Below, piece by piece: positions 12,999 through 24,339 of a stretch of DNA of 64,000 nucleotides. Source of the stretch: Pseudocercospora fijiensis CIRAD86 (Eukaryota; Ascomycota; Dothideomycetes; Mycosphaerellales; Mycosphaerellaceae); contig NW_006921546.1 of assembly GCF_000340215.1 (NCBI RefSeq), forward strand, positions 93,213-157,212, in the 5' to 3' direction. Under the pieces are notes generated by a model. It saw only the letters and a program-made list of their open reading frames with translations. It made no database searches and had not been told where the DNA came from. The translations under genes and the position numbers were made by a program. Positions within the stretch are counted from its first letter, which is position 1. Each line of letters begins with the position of its first letter.

Positions 12999-15490
12999 GC
13001 GGGTCCCCCTACGCTCGGAGAAGCTACGTTATTAAGTTCAACCCCTTAGAGACCCCTATAATTAGACTAGCGTACTAAGAGTAAATAACTTTAGCTGCCT
13101 GCGCTTATAATAGTATTAGCTACTACTGCTACCTAGCAATAGTAACGATTAGGGCATATAAAGTCGGCTAGGTAGACTATATAGACTAAGTGTAAAGTAG
13201 ACTAAATACTACGTATAGAAGCAGCTAATTATAAGAGCTAGTTAAACCCTTAGACCTTCGCGGAAGAGACAACAATATAGGAGATAACAAGTAAGTATTT
13301 ACTAATAGGTATATCCGCCTTCTACCTTAATAACTATAGCTATTCTCGTAGGCATAGTATTAATTAGCTATCTAATACGAGCGTTAGTAGCAACCTCGAC
13401 CTATAAAGCGGTAATACGTGCTTCTATAGCTCTTTAAGAGGTTAGCACCTAGTAAGCTATATATAGTCGCTTCTTAATATCTACCTATACGTTCTTAATA
13501 GGGTTGAGGTTAGGTAAATTAGGAGGCTAGTTAAGCTTAAAGCGGTATATTCTTATCCGCAAACTAGGCGCGGCTCTTGTAGCTTATATAGTAAGGTGCG
13601 TTATCCTACTAGAATATTAGGTCTAGTTAATAGATTAGCTCGTACGGAAATAGCTAGAAGCCTATAGGGTCGTATAGTGTTATATAATTAGGGCGAGTTA
13701 AGTCGTAGATAGTATCGTTAACGTCGGTAATAGCTTCTTAAATAGAAGGGCTAATATACTTAGTATAAGAAGTTAAGTTAATCGTGCCCTAGTCGGCTCT
13801 ATTCTATCGAATAAGGTTGCTACGGCTAGTACGGCCGGAAATACAACCCTAATATAGTTAATAGGGTATCGCCTTAAACCTACGGGCAGTTAGTATATTA
13901 GTAGAGTATAAGAGGGATTAAATTAGCTAGTTTTATATACTTTAGAGCTAGGCAATTATTATTAAATCGCTCGTTAGGGTTAGGAGTAACCTAAGTACGG
14001 TAGAAGCTACCCTAGTAAATAGCAAACTCGTTACTAAAGATAACTTAGTACTAGTCTTACAAGGTCTAGTACTATAGCGATAGTACGAATGCTAGTCGCT
14101 TAGCTAATTAAGTTAGTATAGTACTATTATAGAGTAAGGGTATATATGCCTTTAGTACGCTTAGTAATCTATAGTCGCTATACTATAATACAACGTCTAT
14201 AGCCGGCGGCTCTATAGATGCGGCGCATAGTCCTTACTAAGCAAGGCAGGTTCAAATAGTCTCTAAGCTTGCTATACGGCATTCGCCGGACCTCTGCGTT
14301 GCCTATAAAGAACAATTAGTATAGTTATAGCAGCTAGATTAAGTGAAATACTAGCCTTTAAGAGCGTCTTTAAAGCGCTAAATAACGCCCTTAGGAATAG
14401 TCTCTATATTGTCTAGTACGAAGCGCATTTCTCGAGTAAGAGATATACGCGCTAGACGGCACCTACGAGGCGTATTATATTCGCGTAGAATGCGACTAAC
14501 TATAAAGGGCTATTATCTAAGGAAGGCGGCAATATTAGGTATAGTAATACTACGCTTAGCTAGTTGTTTAATAGTGTATCTAATACGATAGGCTTCTTCT
14601 AGTATAGCTCGACTAAGTAGATCGATAAAGTAGAGGCTAGTCTTATCGTAATTGCCGAAGTCGTTATAAAAGATAGGCCTTAAAGGGCGCTTAGAAGGGG
14701 TTAGAAGATTCAAGATATCGTATAGCTTAAGAGGGCTTCTAGAAGGCACTAGATAGGGCATTGTTAGTAGCTTAACTTAAGTGCTAGTAATAGTATTAGC
14801 TAGGTTATATTTAAGAGACTTATTAAAAAAAGACTTAGTGCTAAAAGCAGACTAAGACTCTTCGAATAAGAAGTCTAAGAAGAAGGGATCCTTAATTAGT
14901 TATATAGCAATCGTTGCCTTAAGAACTAGTAAGAAGGGAGGGACAATTAGGGAAGGGGTAGAGGTTAGAGAGGGAGTATCCTCTCTAATCGGGGTCTAAG
15001 GAACCTACGGAAGCTTGCGAGCTATGCTTTTAGTAAGGAACTTAGTAGGGAGTATCGCTTAAGCGCTTATATATATTCCAAATAAGTGTATAAAGGAGAT
15101 GCCTTCTCTCTAGCGAGATTTCCGGCCTATTTTATATACCTACCTCTTCTAATATTATAATAGCTCCTATACTAACTCTATAACTAAAACAACCTCTTTT
15201 AAGCGCGTCGTCGAAGCAGCGAGATTGCCTATATATCGTCGTCGTAGTAGCGGTATAGATATTACTATATAAGGGCATTGTTAGTATAGGAGGCTTCGAG
15301 GTAGGTAGGTATTAGAAATTAGCTATAGTAGGCGGCGGCGAGCTATATATAGCGACGGCGACAAGGCCTAATTGCAACGCTTCTAATCGGATAAGAAGGC
15401 GATATAATATATAGATAGACGTAGATAGCCTATCGATATTATAAAGGTTGTTATCGGAAGGCAAACTCTACCCTCGGAATTAGCTAAGTG
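12999..15490 (-). mobile_element. Tc1/mariner-type DNA transposon relic inserted between repeat units
   Basis: A 2.5-kb segment interrupts the junction between two repeat units. The undisturbed junction is seen at 16145-16170 (GATTAAGGGGTTTATATATC). The left side ends GGTCTATA and the right side resumes CTATATATATC, consistent with insertion at TA, the usual Tc1/mariner target. I could not see convincing TIRs, so the exact element ends are inferred from the broken repeat alone. It contains the transposase relic described below. Confidence 0.65.
13250..14761 (-). pseudogene. Tc1/mariner-type (DD34E-like) transposase, inactivated
   Basis: This transposase would cut and paste its element using three acidic residues. 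The ATG at 14761 survives and opens an 82-codon stop-free stretch (14513-14761, MPYLVPSRSPLK to NIAAFLR). Downstream, read through stops and at least one frame change, come VIFSNE (14024-14044; family FSDE, catalytic Asp to Asn), F**DNAP (about 13594-13612; QDNAP, Asp kept) and LPNLNPIKN (about 13491-13517; family SPDLNPIEN, catalytic Glu to Lys). The second and third sites are about 35 residues apart, as expected. All substitutions are RIP-type. Helix-turn-helix motifs at the N-terminus are not clearly readable. Confidence 0.85.
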
Positions 15491-16160
15491 CTATATATAT
15501 CTTAAGATCTTTAAAACTCTATAAAAGAGGCAGAGTTCCTGCTTAATATATATTAAAGCCCTATAGTTGTTTAAACTATGCTTTCTTAATCGGTATCTTT
15601 AAAAAGAGATAGTAATCTTTAATGTAAGTGGGTATCTTTTCAGAGTTCTCTCTTTTGCTCTAGTTTATTATCGAAAACCTATCTATACGTAGCTTTATTT
15701 TATCTAATATGATTCCTAAGACAATACTTAGATAAATAAACTAGATATAATTAATTATATCGATCTACTTTAATACCTAAGATCTAGGAATATAGTTATT
15801 ATACTACTAGATACTAATTATCGATAGGCTATCTATAGATATCTTTAGAATAAGAAATTATAATTTATTCTTTAGATATAACACCTAGATTCAAAAAAAA
15901 AACCTAAGCCGCTATTCGTTTTATACTATTATATATCTAGCTTACTAAGTAGTAACTTTATCCTAAGAGATATAGATAAAATCCCTATCGATTATAAGAT
16001 TTTACAATAGTAGAGTATTTATTTTAGCATTTGATAGACTAGCTAGCTAGGGATTATATAGAAGACATATAAATTTAATATTTCTATAGAAAACCCGTAT
16101 ATCGATAATATAAGGTAATCTATATATGTATTGTCTATATTAGACGATAGATTAAGGGGT
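15491..16160 (+). repeat. 600-670 bp repeat, unit B
   Basis: Resumes at CTATATATATCTTAAGATCT and runs to GATAGATTAAGGGG, about 668 bp from the start of unit C. It shares with unit A the TATAAAAG segment, the CTAGATACTAA and ATCTAGGAATATAG blocks and the tail. The differences are small indels and transitions. Confidence 0.82.
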
Positions 16161-16345
16161 TTATATATCTTAAGATCCTTAAAACTCTATAAAAGTAACA
16201 GAGTTCCTACTTAACATATATTAAAACCCCTATATTTGTAAAAACTATACTTTCTAAATCGGTATCTTTTTAAAGGGATAATAATCTTTAATATAGGTAG
16301 GCATCTTTTTATAGTATCCCCTATTGCTATAATCTAGACTATATC
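16161..16345 (+). repeat. 600-670 bp repeat, unit C (partial)
   Basis: The third direct copy starts immediately after unit B (TTATATATCTTAAGATCC), so the units are tandem. Homology to unit B fades near 16345. The B-C junction supplies the unbroken reference for the Tc1 insertion site. Confidence 0.75.
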
Positions 16346-17594
16346 TCTAAATAAAAGAAAGCAATGGCCTTTTCTAATAGAGTTCTAGTTAGTACTATAG
16401 CATTTGTTATCTATAGACAGTACTTATAATAGATATTATAAACGTATTTCTTTTATAGCCTATACAAATAAATCTTAAAGAAGATGTTTTATATATATCT
16501 TTATAGTAGATTCTACTATTCTCTAGGCACTATAGTATAGCAACAAAGGATATATACAAACAGCGTTATTAAGTTTTAGAACTAGAGTTTTTTTAGCTCT
16601 CTAGAGATAGTAGAAACCCTATAGAATTCAATACCCTTCCACTACTTCTCGATATATATTTAGAAGGTTTTAGTCTATTAATATCTTTGTATTGTTTAGA
16701 ATTATTAAGATAGTATTAGATAATTACCTTTTTCTGTTTAATAGAGTATAGAGTACTTATATTTAGGAATTTTAGGACTGCTATTTAGCGAGTATACGCT
16801 ATCTATTCTATCTATAGTTTAGAGTATATACTAAAAAGTTAAGTAGCTTAGATCTCTTAGTTTAGGGATTTCTAAGTCTTCTACTATATATTCTTAAGGT
16901 ATTTCTTGTAAATTAGTTACTAAGCCGCTACCTAGTATCCGCTATTTGTTCTTTTAGGAAGTTAGGATATATCTAAAATCTATTCCCTTCCTTAGAGTTT
17001 GCTCTTATTAATAGTATGTCGGGTCTTTATATATAATAGAAGGGTTTCGTAACTTAGTAAGTGTAACGCTCTAGGCTAGAATAGGAAGCTAAGAAGGCCT
17101 AATCTAGTAGTAGACTATATAGTATACGCGCTAGGTTAACGAGTGCGCTCTAGAGCTAGAGCGTACCTATTAACCGCTCGAATAAGATGCTAAGCAAGTA
17201 AATAAGGTATAGCCTAATAGAACTAGCCGCTAGCTTCAATCTCGCGCTTTCTACGTAGTACGCGTATTGCTTTATAGTATAGTATAGATAGTATTTTCTC
17301 GCCGATATAATAGCTTTAATATCGTTTTATTAAGGCTTCTAGCCGATTAATAACAGTCGCTCTTAATTAGTCGATATAGTAGCTCTTCTATAGTTACCGA
17401 CGGCCTCTTCGGCGCTAGGGTTTAACGATATTCGCGCTTAATCTCTATAACCCTGCTTTGTTAATTACTTTGTATTTAATAATAGTATATCGCTACCTAT
17501 ATAAGAGCCCTTATAAAGGCCTATTCCTTCTCGAGAACGTACCGAGATACCGGATGCTATTATATAGCATTTAGCTTACCTCGGCGGCTAACAA
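16346..17594. other. AT-rich spacer with no gene recognised
   Basis: 16346-17030 is very AT-rich with no readable frame. From about 17040 the composition changes to the CpG-retaining RIP style. At about 17128-17175 there is an imperfect inverted repeat (GGTTAACGAGTGCGCTCTAG against CTAGAGCGTACCTATTAACC), but I cannot link it to an element end. Confidence 0.45.
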
Positions 17595-19000
17595 ATGCCG
17601 CCTCCGAAGAAGCCTATACGTAAGAGCTAGTCCGTACGAGAATCTAGAGTATTAAGTAAACGAGCCGCGTTAGTTAGCGCGGCTCTTAGATAGACGGAAG
17701 TAGAAGCTAAAGACGATAATATAACGCAGGTTAATTAGCGAGGCATAACCTATAGTAAACAAGTTATACTAAGCAAGATAGTAAGCAAGAATATTAAGAA
17801 ATAGGGCAAGGAGGGTTTCTAGCGAGATATAGGGTATAACTTTATAATAGAGACTCGTCGCCGCTACGGTACTATTAAGAAGCCGTAGGACCGTATAGTT
17901 GCTATCTATCTACGGTAGAGTAACCCTACGTAGGGCGGCACTTATATAGACTCTAGTACTAAATTTAACGACGAGTTTAATACCCGTATAAAGACTATTC
18001 TTAAAGCGATAAAGGAATACGAGAAGAAGGGTAAAGATAAGGTAGATAAGTAGGCAAAGAAGGATAATAGAGCTATAGAGGCATAGCGTAGAAGACGTAA
18101 CTTATCGAGACCTAAGAAGAATAAGAAGCGAGGCCGTAGTAAGCGATAAGCGATACCTAATCTAGAGATTAAGGGCGAGTACGGTAGCGGTAGCGATAGT
18201 AGCGATAGTAAAGCTTATAAAGAAAGCGTAGAAGAAGAATATAGTAAAGATAAAGATAGGAATAAGGACGACCTACCTAAGAGCGTATACCCTAAAGTAG
18301 AGCTCGAAGAATAATCTACTTAGCTTCTAACTTCGGCTCCGAGTTCGCTAATACCCTCCGGTACGCTAATCGTACCTATCTCGCTAGGGAAACGTCCTCC
18401 GAAGAAGGGTAAGAACTATACTAAAATAGCGGTAGCGAAGCGTAAGAGAGAGAAGAAGGCCTCGAGCGCTAAAGAGACCTTAGCGAAGATCTAGGCGGAA
18501 GGAATTAGCGGTAGGAAGCGGAAAGCGGAAGCTACGCTAGATAGTAAGGTTAAGCTAGAAGTTAAGCGTTTAAAGGAGGACATTAGCGGCATTAAGAGCT
18601 TACTAGAGACACTAATAGGACGCCTGCCTATACAGAATGTTAGTAATCCTATCTAGAGTAATCTAGGTCCTACTATAGTAGATAGGGGTACGTCTCTATA
18701 GTAAGAGATAGGCTTTAATAGCGAGGAAATAGGTAAATTTAATACTAATCCGGAGTGCTATTTAGAGTAACTTTATTAGATATATTATCGCACTATATTA
18801 ACCTCCTATATCGACTAACCTTATATACTACTTCGTAAAGGTATCGCTAATATTCTCGAAGACAAACTCGTATATACGAGTCGTCCGTTTAAACGAATAT
18901 CTATAGGCTTATAATATAGCTATTTCTATCGTTTACGCCTACTAAGCGCGATAAATACTATAGCGAGTATCTATACTAATTCTACCTCTTCGTCGGCTTC
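17595..19000 (+). pseudogene. unrecognised Lys/Arg-rich protein relic
   Basis: I do not recognise the family. The start chosen is the ATG at 17595 (MPPPKKPIRKS*SVRESRVL), since the frame behind it stays readable. The first 180 codons are rich in Lys, Arg and Ser, ending RRRNLSRPKKNKKRGRSKR* near 18150. An acidic SDSSDSKAYKESVEEEYSKD stretch follows, then a second basic block (GKRPPKKGKNYTK; KRKREKKASSAKETLAK) and a leucine-spaced helix (VKLEVKRLKEDISGIKSLLE, about 18550-18610) that may be a coiled coil. Stops are all TAG/TAA. The layout resembles a nuclear or nucleic-acid-binding protein, perhaps the first ORF of a transposon. That is inference only. Confidence 0.45.
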
Positions 19001-20200
19001 TATAGCGGCGGCGGCAGTAGCACTTAGTACTTTAGTATAGGCTTCGCGATAACGCGCCCGAGAACGCGATATATATATAAGAACCTATATATACGAAAGA
19101 GACGGAAATATATACTATACTAGGCTCTATCTAGCTATCTTAGTACCCTAATTAAGCCTAGAGCGCTCGTACTATACGTCGTAGAAATAGGCTCTCCGAG
19201 TTGCGAAACCCTTCTAATCTCCCTTCGAATAGAATTAGTAGATACTATAGGAACGAGAAACTAACGTTTTTGCCGCTTCTAACGAAGTCTACTATTCGTA
19301 TTTCTAATAAAAATACCTATATCTTCTAAAATATAATAACTTAATAAAGAATACGGCCCCTTTTATCTTAGTATAGCTTAAAACGAGCTAAAAGCCGACT
19401 CTAATTAGTCGCCGGCGAGGAACTTTTAAATTTCTCGGTTCGTAAGCAGTTTGAAGGGCGTAGGAGTTATAGTATATATTATAACGCTTAGCCGCTACAA
19501 TAGTAGTATTTCCGATACTGTCTCTATCGTTTACGCCTAATTTAGCGGTACTTTTTACTCGAGGCGGTATCGTTTACGCCTAATCTAGCGGTATTTACTC
19601 GAAGCGCTATACTCGAAAGGCTTATCCTACGCCTTCTAGATAGTACTACTCGCTATAGGGTATAAGTATATTAACCTATATAAGGGTATAGATCGCGCCG
19701 CTACGGCGGCTAGGTTTGCAAGGCCGCTTAACTACTTCTATAGTTGTTTACAGGCTATATATAGACCGCTAAGCTGTCGTTATTAGAGCTAATTTAAATC
19801 CTTATAATCGCATAGTATAGGCCTATAAATAAGGAGTCGAGAATGAAGCTAAACTAGACCTTATTTAGAGGCTATTTCTACCTCTTATTTATCGACCTAT
19901 TCTATCTCTTCCTCGCGGTTACGTGTCGCGCTTGTTTCGACCTTACTATCGCTAAATTCTACGCTCTTTACGATATATAAGAAACACCTGCCTCCTAAGG
20001 ATATAGAAGCGTTGCTTGCTAAGCTAGAGGTAGAGCGGCCGGTACGTATATAAGGTCGGTAAGGTCGAGAATAGCGCTAAATTAGTGTATAGTTTAAGAG
20101 CCTATTTCTACTAAATATATATAACCGAAGGCGCCTGTTCTTCTACCCTCTTATAACCGAGTTTAGTAGTGTTTAGGCGTGCGAGGGTCTACGGATAGAA
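19001..20200. other. RIP-mutated spacer with short direct repeats
   Basis: No gene is recognised. Two direct copies of a block beginning TATCGTTTACGCCTAAT lie at 19525 and 19568 (period 43 bp). The stretch 19570-19632 closely matches 31443-31512 inside the third minisatellite array, including ACTCGAAAGGCTTATCCTAC. This links the spacer to that satellite family. Confidence 0.5.
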
Positions 20201-23200
20201 GGCTTCGAATACGACGAATACCGCTATTTCGTAACTAATGTATAGTATTATAAGAATCGACCGAATAAGCTATTAAAGGACTCGCAAGGTCGGTTATATC
20301 GCCGACTCGGCTTCGAGTGTCGTATCTATAAGCGCTATATAGACTATAATCGCGTAGATAGTAGAGAGGTTGTTTTTAAGCGTAGAAGGCCTTAGCGATA
20401 GTGCGTAGCGCGTACGATGTATATATACGACTATTGCGCGAAGTTAGTAATTATTAAGGTCTACGAGAAGCGACTAAATCGCGAAATAGGCGAGTTTCTC
20501 GATAACTGCGTACCGGCCGAGCTACCTTCGACTCTAAGTACGAATTTAACGGTTATAAGGCTAGTCTACGTAGTGTTAAAGCCGCTTACTAACCGCTACT
20601 CGTATAGTCTCGAATTCGTCGATTCTTTATAAACTAACGATAGCGTAAAGGCGGTATAGAAGGACCTAATCGCTTCTCGAGGTAGCTTAACGTTAGTCGC
20701 TTAGTTAGTTAAAGAAATGCGAAGGCCTAAACAGAGGCAAATTTAGCATAATGCTAGTACGGTTAGTATTACTCGAGACCGCGTTTCTAGCGCTAATCGA
20801 GAAGGTTTAAAGCGACTAAGTAACAAGCGAAGACAAGGTACTAAACTAGCTATCGAGGAGCAGTTATAGTAGGCTTATAAGTACTTGTCTACGAAATTCA
20901 GTAGTAGAAGTAGCTTTATAGAGATAATTGAATCTCGTAGAAGCGATAGACTCGTCTATAGAGGCCTAATTTAGGCGGCAAACTAGCAACTTCGAGCCCT
21001 TCGCAACTATAGGTCCTTATTCTTACTAGATTCTATACACCTTACTAATAGGCTTAAATGGCCTCTCTTAACTATATACGTCCGTAATAACTACCTAGAG
21101 TAGCTTCTAGCGGCTCACTTCCTTATAGATTGCGAGCAAGTATACCTAATTAAGAAGGCAATCTCGAGCCTTCGAGAAATAGCTAAATTGGACTACAAAC
21201 ACTAGATAACCGGTTTTAATAGCTATAGGAAGTACTTCTTCTTTAACTAGGCCAACCGCTGTTCTTCTAAAGCTAAAGACTAAGACGACTTTAACTATAC
21301 TAAGCAATCTTCCTAGATACTACTATAGTTAATAACTAACGACTTAGCAAGTAAATAGCTCGGAGTTAGTTACGGTCTTAGAGATTGTAGTATTATTTAA
21401 CGCCTCTACTAACGGCACCTTATTAAGACCCTCGAGAAGCACTTTAAGCGCTTTCTACCTGTTTTAAAGGCAATAAGCAAGGCTCTGTTTATCGCTCGAG
21501 ACTAAGAAGAATACTAATACTTTATTGACTAAGCAATAGCCGCCTTTAAGACCTATAATACGGCTAAATCGAGTAAAGAATTAGCCTATTTAAAGGCCAA
21601 TTAGAAGGCCTCCGATAGCGATCGCTAGGCGACTTAGGCAAGGCTCGGAGACCCAATTTTAATAGCCGTTCGTACTACTAGTCTATTAGAGGGCTATTAT
21701 ATACACTTAAAGCACCGAGACAAGCGTTAGATACGCAAATAGAGCTTGCGAGGTGCGTATTGGTCCCCTTCTTCTATTGCTATCGGAATTCTATAAGAAT
21801 AGAGTCCTACTACATTCCTTAGAACGGGCGGATTCCTTAGAATAGGCTAGCTTTTAGCCTTTAGTATTATTCTCAGACTTCTACGGCTTCTTGTCTCTTC
21901 TATATAACAATAACTAACTATTCTAGGTACCGTCCTATACCTCGTTTAGCTTAATAACTATATCCGCGAGCGCGTCCGTTAAAATAGCGTTGTCGATAAG
22001 AATAGCTAGCTTCTAATATAGCGTTAAGAGAAGACTTCTAAATTTCGACGGTTACCTCTTTCTATATAGAAGAAAATAGCAGATAAGCTTATATAGTGCT
22101 ACAAGGATATAGACAATAACAAGCCTACTTAGCGAATAGCTCTACCGGCTACGGACGATAATATATACACTAAGTGCTTCTGTTACTTCTAGCATAGCTA
22201 TTACCTTCCTTGTAAGCATATTTAGCGCTTTTATAAGGAAGCAATTAGTCGCCTTACACTATACCGTTGTAGCCTCTATATTAGTCGCTTCTAAGGTCTA
22301 AATAGCAACCTTGTCTACTCCGACTAGCTTAACACAAAGCTTATTATTAAAGACGAGCAGTTAGTATAGGTCTTCTACGTTAACAAGGTACTAGGAGTGT
22401 CTCGGAAGCGCTAGGTAAAGGAATACTTCTATTCTATATAAGAAGCAGTCTTATAGGCCTTCTTCCGGTTCTACGACTCGCAGGCTTCTAACCTTACCGA
22501 CGGTTAGCAATATAAGGCCCTTCTATAGTAGGTTACTAACTTTGTAGTACTTAGCTACAACTCGCGAGTCGCTTAGATAGACTAGTAGTTTAAGAATAGT
22601 ACTCCGTAGGCTGAATTAATACCTCGTCGTGCTACAAAGTAGCGAGTTATTAACGATAAGCCGTTACGGCAACTAGTCTTCTATATAGCTCTAGCTCTAT
22701 TGCTACTGCTACTAGCACCTATCGCTTCTATAACTAACCTTCTATATCGGCCTCGCCTTATTGTCGAAGGCTACGCTCTACTAGTCTATAGTCTACCTAA
22801 TAGCAACGGCGTTATTGCTTAGGCTAAAGATAAAGACGCACTATACGAGGTTAATAAGGACCTATTTAATAGCCTCTTAGATATAGACCTTCTTCTACAA
22901 TTAACGCTAATTAGTCGATTACCGCTATCTTTGCTAAAGGACGCTAGTAAAAGTGATTAATACGATAACGACGAGGCATTAAGGCATTAATAGCCGTTGC
23001 TATCGTCCTTACTAGATAATTTGCCCTTACTAAGTAAGCTATTTCTACCTTCTATAGTAGAGCTACCTTCTATAGTAGAGCTACCTTCTATAGTAGAGCT
23101 ACCTTCTATAGTAGAGCTACCTTCTATAGTAGAGCTACCTTCTATAGCAGAGCTACCTTCTATAGTAGAGCTACCTTCTATAGCAGAGCTATCTTCTATA

Positions 23201-23540
23201 GTAGAGCTACCTTCTATAGCAGAGCTACCTTCTATAGTACTATCTATAGCTCTATATTCTTTACCTATATAGTCGCCTAGTAAGGATACTTCAATTGATC
23301 TACTATAGCTATTAGGTAGCTCTTATAAACCTCGTCGTTAGAAGCCTTTAATTAGTAAGCCTATAACACCTTCGAAACGCGCTCGTAGAAGGTTATACGT
23401 AGGTACACTACCTAAACCGCACCGGATAGATCAATCCTCTCGTACGCTATCTCCTATACTAATTAGACTACTAAAACGACGGATCTAAGGAGAGGTTGTC
23501 GCTTCTAAGCGGTAGAAGTGGTAGTGCTAAGGTGTAGGCG
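20200..23540 (+). pseudogene. MULE transposase with SWIM zinc finger and hexapeptide-repeat tail, inactivated
   Basis: About 3.3 kb stays in one reading frame with stops but no frameshift. From 20417 to 20632 it is stop-free (71 codons, MYIYDYCAKL to EFVDSL). At about 21017-21080 the frame reads LFLLDSIHLTNRLKWPLLTI, the first catalytic-Asp block of MULE transposases (LDSTHxTN, then KWPL). The Asp is kept. LIAVRTTSLLEGYYIHLKH lies near 21660-21715. At 22172-22232 it reads KCFCYF*HSYYLPCKHI, a SWIM zinc finger (CxCxn CxH) with Cys and His kept. The C-terminal part includes the LPSIVE repeat (23048-23245) and a basic tail. The start is uncertain because no ATG in a good position survives near 20200. 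No TIRs or TSD were found. Confidence 0.75.
23048..23245 (+). repeat. 18-bp coding minisatellite, about 11 units
   Basis: Eleven head-to-tail copies of CCTTCTATAGTAGAGCTA encode the hexapeptide LPSIVE in the frame of the MULE relic. Units vary mainly between GTAG and GCAG (Val/Ala), a CA/TA difference of the RIP type. A stop-free stretch (22997-23272) covers the array, but it is a piece of the larger relic, not a separate gene. Confidence 0.9.
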
Positions 23541-23589
23541 TAGACTTAGTCGTTTTCGAGCGATTACGGCTATTCGGAACGGTAGAAAT

Positions 23590-23735
23590 CCGAGGTAATT
23601 AGGTTGCACAAGGGGTGTTTGCAATACCCCGATTTGTACACTAATTTCGGTAGTTTTAGGGCACTCTATAGGGGCATATAGAACCTACAGGGTATGCTAG
23701 AGCTACCTCGAATTTACTTTGTAGGTTGATATACT
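23590..23735. other. CA/TG-retaining island with inverted repeats
   Basis: This short stretch keeps CA and TG more than its surroundings. It contains a small hairpin (GGGGTGTTTGCAATACCCC, 23615-23633) and a 7-bp inverted repeat (AACCTAC at 23690, GTAGGTT near 23722). It lies between the MULE/SWIM relic and the minisatellite and might include an element end. No partner sequence was found. Confidence 0.35.
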
Positions 23736-24086
23736 TAGATCTTATATAAGCGTTTTGAATATTACTATATACTATAAGCGTTTTTATTAGTATTTACTAT
23801 AAGCGTTCTAGATATAACTTACTATAGGTATTCTTAATAGTACTTACTATAGGTATTTTAGATAGTACTACTTCCTATAGGCGTTCTTAGTAGTACTTGC
23901 TATTAGCGTTCTAAATTAGACTTGCTATACGCGTTCCGGTTTATATAGAACTAACTATACTAAGCGTTTAAAACAAGGCTTATCCTACGCGTTCCGGATA
24001 GTACTAACTCGCTATAGGTATTCTATAGATTACTCGCTATAGGCGTTTTATAGGGTACTCGTAGTAGGCCCTATATAGGTTACTCG
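23735..24086. repeat. minisatellite array of about 25 bp units, segment 1
   Basis: Degenerate units of about 25 bp, built around CTATAAGCGTTCCGGATAGT plus a short AC(T)TG spacer. Units differ mainly by transitions (GGCGTT/AGCGTT, TTCCGG/TTCTAG/TTTAGA). The array is cut at 24086 by a MULE insertion and resumes at 27448. Confidence 0.88.
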
Positions 24087-24141
24087 CCTCGATACTAAAC
24101 TAAGCCCTAGCTACCCGCCTTAGCCCTAGTATATCCCGAGG
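24087..24141 (+). repeat. MULE left terminal inverted repeat
   Basis: About 55 bp, inverted match to 27393-27447. Includes AGCCCTAGCTAC and AGCCCTAGTATATCCCGAG, themselves a short internal direct repeat. Confidence 0.87.
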
Positions 24142-24339
24142 CTAGTACTATTATAGAATCGCCTCTATATAGAATTACGTACTCTTTCTACCTAATATAG
24201 GCTATTTCCGTTCTTAGTTAGTATTATTAATAGGCGCGTAGCGCGCTATATAGGAAGTCGTACCTCGAATTCTACCGTAGGCCTAAAATTCGTATTTCTC
24301 CCCTCTTTTATAGTAGCTTTCCTAGTAAGTATTAAAAAT

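Noticed and set aside
14409..14591. 60-codon stop-free stretch on the plus strand
   Set aside because: It lies antisense to the Tc1/mariner transposase, which has the recognisable motifs; no motif of its own.
12394..16160. Units A and B as LTRs of one retrotransposon
   Set aside because: The interval between them encodes a Tc1/mariner transposase, unit C follows unit B in tandem, and no PBS or gag-pol lies inside. Kept only as an alternative for the repeat's origin.
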